A DNA stretch of 15,649 bases from JACCYQ01 sp036675565 (GCA_036675565.1 JAKFER010000155.1:1-15649), one strand, 5' to 3'; positions 7,404-14,153 are shown, counted from the stretch's first letter. Notes: generated by a model not told the origin, from the sequence alone. Numbers and translations: made by a program.

Positions 7404-8438
7404 TTATAAAATTTCCCAGGTTTTATCACCCGATAAAATTTTATTTAATGGGATCTTTCCTTTCTTAATGTATAATTTCTCCATTTGATCAGATAGAATA
7501 TCATCATAAGTAGGCCTTTCTTCCGCATATATTACACCGAATGGTCGTGGGAAATGAACACCATCAAAATGGGTATCAAAAAATCTTGAAATTAAATTCG
7601 CCTTTGTCTTATCCTTTTCATCATGTATCCAAAGATCATTTACACATTCATCATTAATATTCACAATTACCGGTGTCAGGTCATCTAAACGAATGGCTTT
7701 ATCCCCGTTGTTTCCAAACAGTAAAGGTTTGCCATGCTCCAGGAAGATGGCTTCTTCTTTTTTGGTTTCCTTGTCAGAAAAAGCAAAGAAAGCACCATCA
7801 TTAAAAACAGGACAGTTTTGATATATTTCAACAAATGAAGTACCCCTGTGTACATGTGCTCTTTTTAAAATGCCTTGCATGTGTTTAGGATCACGGTCCA
7901 ATGTCCTGGCAACAAAACTTGCCTTTGCACCCAAAGCGAGTTCAGAAGGATTGAATGGTTCTTCAATGGAACCATAAGGTGAGGTTTTGGTGATCTTTCC
8001 TTTTTCAGATGTGGGTGAATATTGTCCTTTGGTTAAGCTGTAAATCTGGTTGTTGAACAACAGGTAATTGACGTCAAAATTTTTTCTCATTAAATGGATG
8101 AAATGATTGCCACCAATAGAGAGTGAATCTCCATCACCGGAAACAATCCATACACTGAGTTCAGGATTGGCAGCTTTTACACCAGAAGCAATGGCTGCAG
8201 CCCTGCCATGTATGGAGTGCATTCCATATGTATCCATGTAATAAGTAAAACGTGATGAACAACCGATACCGGAAATAAAAACAAAGTTTTCTTTTTTCAC
8301 GCCCATTTCCGGGAAAACGGTTTGCACCTGTTTTAAAATGGAATAATCACCACAGCCGGGACACCATTTTACTTCCATATCAGAAGAGAAATCTTTTGAT
8401 ACGAGTTTACCATTTGTCTGTATGGTACTAGTTTCCAT
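7404..8438 (-). CDS. korB: 2-oxoacid:ferredoxin oxidoreductase, beta subunit (probably 2-oxoglutarate)
   Basis: This is the thiamine-diphosphate and [4Fe-4S] subunit of a 2-oxoacid:ferredoxin oxidoreductase. The likely reaction is 2-oxoglutarate + CoA + oxidised ferredoxin giving succinyl-CoA + CO2 + reduced ferredoxin. It has 344 residues. The cluster ligands appear as C26 and C29 (KWCPGCGDY), C60 (SGIGCSSRF) and C209 (YQNCPVFND). The TPP/Mg motif runs from GDGDSLSIGGNH at residue 101 to the NNQIYSLTKGQ segment near 129. It starts one base after the korA stop, so the two are co-translated. The substrate is inferred from the KorB-like length and sequence style and from linkage to an energy-conserving operon. 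A pyruvate or branched 2-oxoacid enzyme is less likely but not excluded. Confidence 0.9.
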   Translation of the reverse strand: METSTIQTNGKLVSKDFSSDMEVKWCPGCGDYSILKQVQTVFPEMGVKKENFVFISGIGCSSRFTYYMDTYGMHSIHGRAAAIASGVKAANPELSVWIVSGDGDSLSIGGNHFIHLMRKNFDVNYLLFNNQIYSLTKGQYSPTSEKGKITKTSPYGSIEEPFNPSELALGAKASFVARTLDRDPKHMQGILKRAHVHRGTSFVEIYQNCPVFNDGAFFAFSDKETKKEEAIFLEHGKPLLFGNNGDKAIRLDDLTPVIVNINDECVNDLWIHDEKDKTKANLISRFFDTHFDGVHFPRPFGVIYAEERPTYDDILSDQMEKLYIKKGKIPLNKILSGDKTWEIL

Positions 8439-8439
8439 T

Positions 8440-10317
8440 TTAATAGGTTTTTGTTAATTCAATGATTTTCTCTTTTATTTCGGAAGTGGCGAAAGGAAGT
8501 CCCTGAACTTTTGAATAGCCTACAGCAGGTACCAGGTATTTTGCCCTGATCAATTGTAACAACTGGCCACTGTTCATTTCAGGGATCAATATCTTTTCAT
8601 AGCTATGAAGTAGTTCACCCAGGTTTTTAGGAAATGGGTTGATATAACGCAGATGGATATGTGAAACGTCATAACCTTCTGCTATTAACTCCCTGGTTGC
8701 TGTTTTGATGGCGCCATAGGTGGAACCCCAACCCAATACTAAAATTTCTCCATTTTCATTTCCACTGTCCGGTTTGGCTAATGGAATAAAATCTTCGATC
8801 TTTTTTATTTTGGCGGCACGCAATTGCACCATTTTTTCATGGTTGATTGGTTCGTAAGAAACATTACCGGTTCCGTTTTCTTTTTCCAGTCCGCCAATGC
8901 GATGTTCCAATCCTTTGGTGCCGGGTTTGATCCATGGCCTTACAAAATTTTCATCCCGCTTATAAGGCATCAAAGTTTCTCCTTCATTCAATTTTTTTAG
9001 CATGGGTGCTTTGATGGCAGGGATGTTTTCATTTGTGGGAAAACGCCAGGGTTCAGAGCCATTGGCAATATAGCCATCACTTAAAAATATCACGGGTGTC
9101 ATATGTTCAATGGCAAGCCGGGAAGCATCCATTACCGTATCGAAACAATCGGCAGGAGAGGAGGCGGCTAATACGGGTAATGGCGCTTCACCATGGCGGC
9201 CATGCATGGCCATTAAAAGATCGGCTTGCTCTGTTTTGGTTGGTAAACCGGTAGAAGGTCCGCCGCGTTGGACGTTCACAACTACTAATGGAATTTCCAG
9301 CATGGTTGCAAAACCCAGGGCTTCTGTTTTTAATGACATGCCCGGACCTGAAGTGGTTGTTACTGCAAGGCTGCCGGTATAAGAAGCCCCGATAGCTGCA
9401 CATATACCTGCAATCTCATCTTCTGCCTGGAAAGTTTTTATTCCGTTGGCTTTGTATTTGGAAAGCTCCTGTAAAATATCAGTAGCCGGAGTGATGGGAT
9501 AGGATCCGATAAACAATGGTAATCCTGATTTTTCTGCTGCTGCAATCAAACCAATAGCTGTTGCATGGTTCCCTGTAATATTTCTGTAAGTACCAGCAGG
9601 CAGTTTTGCAGGCGCCACTTTAAACTGGGTTGTAAAAATCTCCGTGTTCTCGCCATAATTCCATCCGGCCTGTAAAGCCAGTACATTGGCATCGGCTATT
9701 TCCGGCTTCTTAGCGAATTTATCCCTGATAAATTTTAATGTATGATCCAGTGGTTTATCAAACATCCAGAACAGCAATCCCAGTACAAACATGTTTTTTG
9801 ATCGCTCAATTTCTTTCATGCCAAGTCCCGTACCTGAGAGACATTCTTTTGTCAGTTTGGTTATATCAACCAGGTGCACAATATAATTATCCAGCGATCC
9901 ATTTTCCAATGGATTTACACCATCGGGGTAATTAGCCAGTTTTAAATTTTTAGCATCAAAACCCTGTGCATTGGCAATGATGATGGAACCCCGTTTCAAT
10001 CGGGGCAGATCCACTTTTAATGCGGCGGCATTCATGGCTACCAGCACATCGTACTGGTCGCCGGCTGTATATATTTCTGTACTTCCCAAATGAACCTGGA
10101 AGCCGGAAACGCCGGCCACTGTGCCTATCGGGGCCCGGATCTCAGATGGATAATCTGGGAAAGTATTCAGGTCATTTCCAAGCAAAGCCGCCGTATCGGT
10201 AAATTGCATGCCAGTCAATTGCATACCATCACCCGAATCGCCGGAAAAGCGGATCACTATTTTATCAACTTCAATTTTTGAAGTTGTCTTTTCTATATGT
10301 TTCGTTGGTGTTTCCAT
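8440..10317 (-). CDS. korA: 2-oxoacid:ferredoxin oxidoreductase, fused gamma-alpha subunit
   Basis: This is the catalytic partner of korB, with 625 residues. Residues about 15-225 form the gamma domain (VIRFSGDSGDGMQLTG, then PDYPSEIRAPIGTVAGVSGF). Residues about 250-625 form the alpha domains, beginning GNHATAIGLIAAAEKSG and carrying the YPITP motif near residue 273, the TSGPGMSLKTEALG segment and QRGGPSTGLPTKTEQADL. No ferredoxin (delta) domain is fused, which matches the two-subunit KorAB architecture with an external ferredoxin. That ferredoxin is encoded 8 bp upstream. The two-subunit form with a fused gamma-alpha chain is found in aerobes such as mycobacteria as well as anaerobes, so oxygen sensitivity cannot be read from it. 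Confidence 0.92.
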   Translation of the reverse strand: METPTKHIEKTTSKIEVDKIVIRFSGDSGDGMQLTGMQFTDTAALLGNDLNTFPDYPSEIRAPIGTVAGVSGFQVHLGSTEIYTAGDQYDVLVAMNAAALKVDLPRLKRGSIIIANAQGFDAKNLKLANYPDGVNPLENGSLDNYIVHLVDITKLTKECLSGTGLGMKEIERSKNMFVLGLLFWMFDKPLDHTLKFIRDKFAKKPEIADANVLALQAGWNYGENTEIFTTQFKVAPAKLPAGTYRNITGNHATAIGLIAAAEKSGLPLFIGSYPITPATDILQELSKYKANGIKTFQAEDEIAGICAAIGASYTGSLAVTTTSGPGMSLKTEALGFATMLEIPLVVVNVQRGGPSTGLPTKTEQADLLMAMHGRHGEAPLPVLAASSPADCFDTVMDASRLAIEHMTPVIFLSDGYIANGSEPWRFPTNENIPAIKAPMLKKLNEGETLMPYKRDENFVRPWIKPGTKGLEHRIGGLEKENGTGNVSYEPINHEKMVQLRAAKIKKIEDFIPLAKPDSGNENGEILVLGWGSTYGAIKTATRELIAEGYDVSHIHLRYINPFPKNLGELLHSYEKILIPEMNSGQLLQLIRAKYLVPAVGYSKVQGLPFATSEIKEKIIELTKTY

Positions 10318-10325
10318 ACTATTAA

Positions 10326-10673
10326 TTATGTATGCAGGATTTCTTTCTTAGCCATTAGTTGTTCCACTGTCTCGGCATATACTTCATCAGGTACACAACA
10401 ATCAACCGGGCACACGGAAGCACATTGGGGTTCCTCGTGAAAGCCCTGGCATTCAGTGCATTTGCTGGGTGAAATAAAATAAATGTCTGTAGAAATGGGT
10501 GGCAGTCGATCAGCTGCATTAACAACACTGCCATCGACGAGAACATATGAACCGGTAACGGTGGTTCCATCGGACATGGACCATTCCACACCACCTTCAT
10601 AAATAGCATTGTTCGGACATTCTGGTTCACACGCACCGCAGTTGATGCATTCTTCTGTTATCTTAAGAGCCAT
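10326..10673 (-). CDS. 2x[4Fe-4S] ferredoxin with long inter-motif insert
   Basis: This is a soluble electron carrier of 115 residues. The first cluster motif is C9xxC12xxC15xxxC19P. The second is the expanded form C72xxC75 x8 C84xxxC88P, as in Allochromatium-type ferredoxins, which are known for very negative reduction potentials. Between the motifs lie about 50 residues (20-71), including a hydrophilic stretch rich in Gly, Ser, Thr and Val that a minimal dicluster ferredoxin of about 55-80 residues lacks. It is the first gene of fdx-korA-korB, so it is the natural electron acceptor of KorAB. By position it is also the likely donor to the downstream complex I. A second overlapping frame in this interval is a shadow. 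Confidence 0.93.
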   Translation of the reverse strand: MALKITEECINCGACEPECPNNAIYEGGVEWSMSDGTTVTGSYVLVDGSVVNAADRLPPISTDIYFISPSKCTECQGFHEEPQCASVCPVDCCVPDEVYAETVEQLMAKKEILHT

Positions 10674-10873
10674 AAAAATAGATTTTACTTGATTAAAACT
10701 TATTAAAGGTTCTCAAGTTTCCATTGATAAAAGCTGATGCAGGTCAAACTATTAAATGTTCTTTATCAACCGGCTATATGAATTATAACATGGGTAGCTC
10801 CATGTCCATTACACAACCATTGGATTTGACAAACAAACAGGTCAAAAAATAAATGAATAATTATTGGGGCAGA
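10674..10873. other. spacer upstream of the ferredoxin gene, weak promoter candidate
   Basis: This 200-bp AT-rich spacer has no gene. On the minus strand TAAGTTTT (10702-10695) matches 7 of 8 bases of the -7 element TAnnTTTG. It lies about 21 bases before the ferredoxin ATG, with an ATG triplet 19 bases upstream where TTG would be expected, so it is a weak promoter candidate for fdx-korAB. Two short dyads are visible: ACATGG/CCATGT around 10788-10805, and TTTGAC/GTCAAA around 10827-10848. Neither is followed by a convincing T-tract on the minus strand. I see no RNA gene. Confidence 0.35.
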
Positions 10874-11119
10874 TCAGTACTTGCCGATCTCCAGTTGCAT
10901 TTTTTCAAGGTAGGGCTCCAGTTTATCAGTACCCTCAAAGGCGACGAACTTCGTGATGTAACGCTCATGTTTATGGAAGAAGACTTCTACATAAAAATGG
11001 TGAACATGAAAGAGTAAAACTTTATAGACGCCAGCATCTCTTCCACCCACACAAACACTGTTAATGATCAGGTCAATCTGGGCTATTTCATCCAGTAAAT
11101 TGAAGTCGTCTAACGTCAT
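10874..11119 (-). CDS. small unrecognised protein, 81 residues
   Basis: I do not assign a function. The frame encodes 81 residues (MTLDDFNLLDEIAQIDLI at the start, LEPYLEKMQLEIGKY at the end) with a balanced, soluble composition. The middle alternates hydrophobic and polar residues (VYKVLLFHVHHFYVEVFFH), which suggests a small beta-sheet, followed by an FVAFEGTDKLEPYLEKM helix. This pattern resembles small uncharacterised Bacteroidota proteins of 70-90 residues. It has no membrane helix or signal peptide. It lies 200 bp upstream of the ferredoxin gene on the same strand, so it could be in the same transcript, but the gap is large. Protein-like composition is the main reason to call it real. 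Confidence 0.65.
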   Translation of the reverse strand: MTLDDFNLLDEIAQIDLIINSVCVGGRDAGVYKVLLFHVHHFYVEVFFHKHERYITKFVAFEGTDKLEPYLEKMQLEIGKY

Positions 11120-11438
11120 GGCTCAATGTACAAATTAATTTGAGAAATTTATATTTTGAGATTTTATAAAATTTACAGATCGTGGAAATGTGAAAAAAAA
11201 ATTGGTAATAGTTGATTTGTTGTTTGTTGATTGGTTGAATGGTTTTGGAATTGGGAATTAGTAATATTAGGAATTGGGTCACAAGTGCGGACAGTCCGCC
11301 TAATTCCAAATTCCAAATACCAAATTCCCTAATTCCATCTTAGGAATAGGGTCTTAAATATGGATAGTCCGCCTAATTCCAAATCCCCAATTCCCAATAC
11401 CCGTGTTCACAAATCATCCAATCAACTAACTTCGCTTC
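11120..11438. other. divergent spacer containing a repeat element
   Basis: This 319-bp region lies between the minus-strand 81-residue gene and the plus-strand glycosyltransferase gene and must contain both their promoters. The first 100 bases are plain AT-rich sequence with an A9 run near 11194. TTAATTTG read on the minus strand at about 11132-11125 is a 7-of-8 match to TAnnTTTG and could serve the 81-residue gene. The rest is the repeat element listed separately. A 73-codon frame crosses this region on the minus strand but is mostly repeat sequence and is not called. Confidence 0.4.
11226..11426. repeat. inverted-repeat element with two 73-bp tandem units
   Basis: The outer ends GTTGATTGG (11226-11234) and CCAATCAAC (11418-11426) are perfect complements. 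An inner pair, ATTGGGAATT (11250-11259) and AATTCCCAAT (11389-11398), is also perfect. Inside are two direct units of 73 bp, starting TTAGGAATTGGGTC at 11267 and TTAGGAATAGGGTC at 11340. They are closely similar over their first 47 bases or so and share AGTCCGCCTAATTCCAAAT. In unit 1 the centre GCGGACAGTCCGC is a perfect dyad with 6-bp arms. In unit 2 this dyad has decayed (TGGATAGTCCGC). No transposase or coding sequence is present. Confidence 0.8.
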
Positions 11439-12638
11439 ATGCCGAAAGTATTGCGTATCATGAATCGCCTGATCGTGGGCGGCCCTATTTTAAATGCTTT
11501 GTTACTGACCAAATATATGGCTCCAGAATTTGAGACCATGTTTGTAGTGGGAGAAAAGGAAGATCATGAGCAGGATGCAGGATTTTTATTGAAAGACCTG
11601 GATATTAAACCCGTATATATCCCGGAAATGGGCAGATCCTTGCATGCAGGAAAGGATGCCCGATCTTACCAGAAATTAAAAAATATCATGCGGGAATTTA
11701 AGCCTGATATTGTCCATACACATGCCGCAAAACCGGGGGCATTGGGCAGGATGGCTGCCAAAGCCATGCGGGTGCCGGTTATTGTGCATACCTACCATGG
11801 GCATGTTTTTCATTCCTATTTTAATAAGTTAAAGACACAAGCATTCATCCAGATAGAACGCCACCTGGCCCGGCAATCCGATGGTATTATCGCCATCAGT
11901 GAACAGCAAAAAAAGGAGCTGGTAGAAGATTTCCGGATCGCACCTGAAAATAAATTTCACCTGGTGCCACTGGGTTTTAACCTGGATAAATTCAGGGAAG
12001 ACCAGGAAGCTAAAAGAATTTCCTTCAGGCAGGAGTTCCAGGTGGCTGATGATGAAATAGCTATTGGCATCATTGGCAGGATGGTCCCGGTTAAAAATCA
12101 TACCTTATTTATAGAGGCCATAGATTATGTTTTAAAACATACCAATCGAAAAATTAAAGCGTTTGTCATCGGCGATGGAGATACCAGGAAACCGATAGAA
12201 GAAATGGCTGCCGGCCTTGGCATTGATTTTTCTACCCAGCAGGCAGCGGAACATCCTCATCCATTGGTCTTTACTTCATGGCGAAGTGATGTTGACAGGA
12301 TTTATGCAGGATTGGACATTGTGGCTTTGACCTCTTTTAATGAAGGTACACCGGTAAGCCTGATTGAAGCACAGGCATCCAACAAGCCCATTGTTTCAAC
12401 CAGGGTAGGTGGTATTGCAGATATTGTAGTGGAGGGTGAAACGGCACTGCTTTCGGGTGTTGAGGAGCATGAAAAGTTTTGCCGTAACTTATTAAAACTT
12501 GTTGAAGATGATGCTGCCCGGGCAAGCATGGGAAAAACCGGGTCCGCATTGGTAATGGAAAAATTCAGTTATAAACGATTGGTAAAAGACATGGCAGCAG
12601 TGTATTATCATTTATTGGATAAAAAAAGCAGGCAGTAA
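11439..12638 (+). CDS. GT4-family glycosyltransferase
   Basis: This is a predicted retaining glycosyltransferase of the GT-B fold, 399 residues, cytosolic or peripheral at the membrane. It is likely to add a sugar from a nucleotide-sugar donor to a lipid-linked or surface-polysaccharide acceptor. The N-terminal acceptor half begins MPKVLRIMNRLIVGGP, with the glycine loop of the family, and continues with DIVHTHAAKPGALGRMAAKA. The donor half begins around residue 205 (IGIIGRMVPVKNH, a typical GT4 start). EGTPVSLIEAQ near residue 305 provides the E-x7-E motif. There is no signal peptide or membrane helix. The next gene starts 2 bp after the stop, so it is co-transcribed with a CpsB-like phosphatase, which supports a role in exopolysaccharide or capsule synthesis. 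Donor and acceptor are unknown. Confidence 0.92.
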   Translation: MPKVLRIMNRLIVGGPILNALLLTKYMAPEFETMFVVGEKEDHEQDAGFLLKDLDIKPVYIPEMGRSLHAGKDARSYQKLKNIMREFKPDIVHTHAAKPGALGRMAAKAMRVPVIVHTYHGHVFHSYFNKLKTQAFIQIERHLARQSDGIIAISEQQKKELVEDFRIAPENKFHLVPLGFNLDKFREDQEAKRISFRQEFQVADDEIAIGIIGRMVPVKNHTLFIEAIDYVLKHTNRKIKAFVIGDGDTRKPIEEMAAGLGIDFSTQQAAEHPHPLVFTSWRSDVDRIYAGLDIVALTSFNEGTPVSLIEAQASNKPIVSTRVGGIADIVVEGETALLSGVEEHEKFCRNLLKLVEDDAARASMGKTGSALVMEKFSYKRLVKDMAAVYYHLLDKKSRQ

Positions 12639-12640
12639 AG

Positions 12641-13378
12641 ATGTTCTCTTTCTTCAAAAAAAAAGCCACGGTTCCTGTTGATTACAGCATACTGAATACA
12701 GATATGCATAGTCACCTGATTCCGGGTATTGATGATGGCTCGCCGGATATGGCCACATCGCTGAAACTGATCAGCGGGTTGGTTGAGTTGGGGTACAAAA
12801 AAATTTATACTACACCCCATATCATGTGGGATATGTATCCCAATACAAGAGAGGATATTCTAAAAAGATTGCTGGATTTAAGAGAAGCTGTAAAGGAAAA
12901 AGGCCTTGATATTGAAGTGCATGCCGCTGCTGAATATTTTATTGATGAGCATTTCAGGGAATTACTGGCAGATAAGAAGCAGCTGCTCACAATACATAAA
13001 ACAATGGTGCTGGTAGAATTTTCGCTGGCCAATCCGCCGATGGAGTTGAAAGATGTGTTGTTTGAAATGCAATTACAAGGGTATCAACCCATCATCGCTC
13101 ATCCGGAGCGTTATCTATACCTGGAACATACCCGTAATTTTTATGATGAGTTGAAGGATTATGGCTGCATGTTCCAGCTAAACCTGCTGTCGCTGGGCGG
13201 TTTTTATGGCCGGTCTGTCCAGGAATTCTCTCAATACCTGGCTAAAAAAGAATATTACAATCTGGTAGGTACCGATATGCATCATATTCGCCACTTACAG
13301 GGTTTGCATGATGTAAAAGTATATGAAGGCCTGCAACGGGTGCTCGAAAGCGGTAATATCAGGAATGCCTATTTGTAG
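12641..13378 (+). CDS. CpsB/YwqE-type PHP-domain tyrosine-protein phosphatase
   Basis: This is a predicted metal-dependent (Mn) protein tyrosine phosphatase of the PHP fold, 245 residues. In other bacteria such enzymes dephosphorylate bacterial tyrosine kinases that control capsule or exopolysaccharide export. The metal-binding residues appear in family order: DMHSHLIPGIDDGS (H23, H25), TTPH (H60), AAEYF (E98), IIAHPERY (H154) and GTDMHH (D212, H214). A short Phe- and Lys-rich N-terminus (MFSFFKKK) precedes the domain. There is no partner Wzc/CpsD kinase gene in the window, so its substrate must be encoded elsewhere or the enzyme has another role. The two-base spacing after the glycosyltransferase makes translational coupling likely. 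Confidence 0.9.
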   Translation: MFSFFKKKATVPVDYSILNTDMHSHLIPGIDDGSPDMATSLKLISGLVELGYKKIYTTPHIMWDMYPNTREDILKRLLDLREAVKEKGLDIEVHAAAEYFIDEHFRELLADKKQLLTIHKTMVLVEFSLANPPMELKDVLFEMQLQGYQPIIAHPERYLYLEHTRNFYDELKDYGCMFQLNLLSLGGFYGRSVQEFSQYLAKKEYYNLVGTDMHHIRHLQGLHDVKVYEGLQRVLESGNIRNAYL

Positions 13379-13385
13379 TAATTGG

Positions 13386-13446
13386 AATCAGGAATTTGTA
13401 ATTAGGAATTTGGCTCCCAATTCCTAATTCCCAGTCCCTAATTCCT
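13386..13446. repeat. hairpin-forming repeat after the phosphatase gene
   Basis: AATTAGGAATT at 13400-13410 pairs perfectly with AATTCCTAATT at 13419-13429. Two further G-C pairs follow inside after a one-base bulge, closing on a CTC loop (13414-13416). Further GGAATCAGGAATT-like units on the left and CCCTAATTCC units on the right extend the symmetry imperfectly. No T-tract follows on the plus strand, so a classical intrinsic terminator is not shown, although the stem could stop or protect the upstream transcript. It is the shortest of four similar elements in this window. Confidence 0.7.
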
Positions 13447-13515
13447 CCAACCTCATTTCCTAAATTAAAACAAATGTTCCAACATTAATTTTTTCAAATC
13501 AAGCTTATTTATTAA

Positions 13516-13547
13516 CTTAGTGTTCTTGGTAAATTTAAAACACTAAG
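13516..13547. promoter_or_regulatory. 9-bp inverted repeat around a possible -7 element, sigma factor gene
   Basis: CTTAGTGTT (13516-13524) and AACACTAAG (13539-13547) are perfect complements separated by 14 bp. The loop contains TAAATTTA (13530-13537), a 7-of-8 match to the Bacteroidota -7 element, and the right arm ends two bases before the ATG at 13550. This could be an operator overlapping the promoter or, if transcription starts upstream, a hairpin that hides the start codon region. No -33 TTG is found at the right distance (TTT at 13508-13510), so the promoter assignment is tentative. Confidence 0.4.
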
Positions 13548-13549
13548 CC

Positions 13550-14050
13550 ATGTCAAAATTGGAATTCAACCAGCTGTTACTGAAAAATGCGGATTTTCTG
13601 AAACCCTTTGCTATCAACCTTACCAGGGATTCTGAGGCAGCCAAGGACCTTTACCAGGAAACACTTTTTAAGGCCATTGCCAACAAAGAGAAGTATAATG
13701 TTGGCACCAATATAAAAGCATGGTTATTTACCATCATGCGCAATATTTTCATTAATGATTACAGGCGCAAATCCCGCCAGCAAACCATTTTTGATTCTAC
13801 TCAAAATGACTTCCTGCTCGATTATAACCAATCAGCTATTGCCAATACGGCAGAAGGCAAATTGCGGTTAAAGGAAATCAATGCAACCATACATGAACTC
13901 CCGGAAATATTCAAAACCCCTTTCCTGCTTTATTTTGAAGGATATAAATACCACGAAATTTCAGATATCCTGAATGAACCATTGGGAACCATTAAGAGCC
14001 GGATCCATTTTGCCCGCAAATTGTTGAAAGAACAGATTTCCCGTTACTAA
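13550..14050 (+). CDS. ECF-family RNA polymerase sigma factor
   Basis: This is an alternative sigma factor of 166 residues that would direct RNA polymerase to a special set of promoters. Region 2 spans about residues 15-80 (SEAAKDLYQETLFKAI, then IKAWLFTIMRNIFINDYRRKSR, the core-binding and -10-recognising helices). Region 4 spans about 112-163 (LPEIFKTPFLLYFEGYKYHEISDILNEPLGTIKSRIHFARKLL, with the helix-turn-helix). The sigma-70 regions 1.1, 1.2 and 3 are absent, as expected for the ECF group. No anti-sigma factor gene follows; the next gene is a cytochrome lipoprotein 111 bp downstream. The signal it answers is therefore unknown. A perfect inverted repeat directly upstream may mark control of its own gene. 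Confidence 0.93.
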   Translation: MSKLEFNQLLLKNADFLKPFAINLTRDSEAAKDLYQETLFKAIANKEKYNVGTNIKAWLFTIMRNIFINDYRRKSRQQTIFDSTQNDFLLDYNQSAIANTAEGKLRLKEINATIHELPEIFKTPFLLYFEGYKYHEISDILNEPLGTIKSRIHFARKLLKEQISRY

Positions 14051-14116
14051 GTTTTCGTTTGGACACTAAAGTCCCGCTAACCCAGCCTCGCTCTAATATT
14101 TTTTTTCGCCTCAAGT

Positions 14117-14153
14117 TTTTAGGATTAAAATGCATAACTTTTATATCCTAAAA
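14117..14153. promoter_or_regulatory. 9-bp inverted repeat around a possible -7 element, cytochrome gene
   Basis: TTTTAGGAT (14117-14125) and ATCCTAAAA (14145-14153) are perfect complements 19 bp apart. AAAA (14127-14130) and TTTT (14139-14142) add weak pairing inside. The loop contains TAACTTTT (14135-14142), a 7-of-8 match to the Bacteroidota -7 element. The right arm ends 8 bases before the ATG at 14162. Arm length and placement resemble the repeat before the sigma factor gene, but apart from TTAG/CTAA the arm sequences differ. Confidence 0.4.

Noticed and set aside
7309..7480. Plus-strand TATTTTTG (7309-7316) followed by a 48-codon frame from about 7342, as a possible small antisense gene
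   Set aside because: There is no -33 TTG at the right distance, and the frame runs mostly antisense to the end of korB with no protein-like features.
11088..11309. 73-codon minus-strand frame before the 81-residue gene
   Set aside because: It is largely built from the repeat element and has biased, low-complexity residues; it is unlikely to be a gene.
11267..11412. Regular repeats that might be a small CRISPR array
   Set aside because: There are only two 73-bp units, directly adjacent, without unique spacers, and no cas genes are in the window.
14061..14106. GGAC/GTCC dyad and T8 run after the sigma factor gene as a terminator
   Set aside because: The stem is only 4 bp and lies about 25 bases from the T run, so it is not a convincing terminator.
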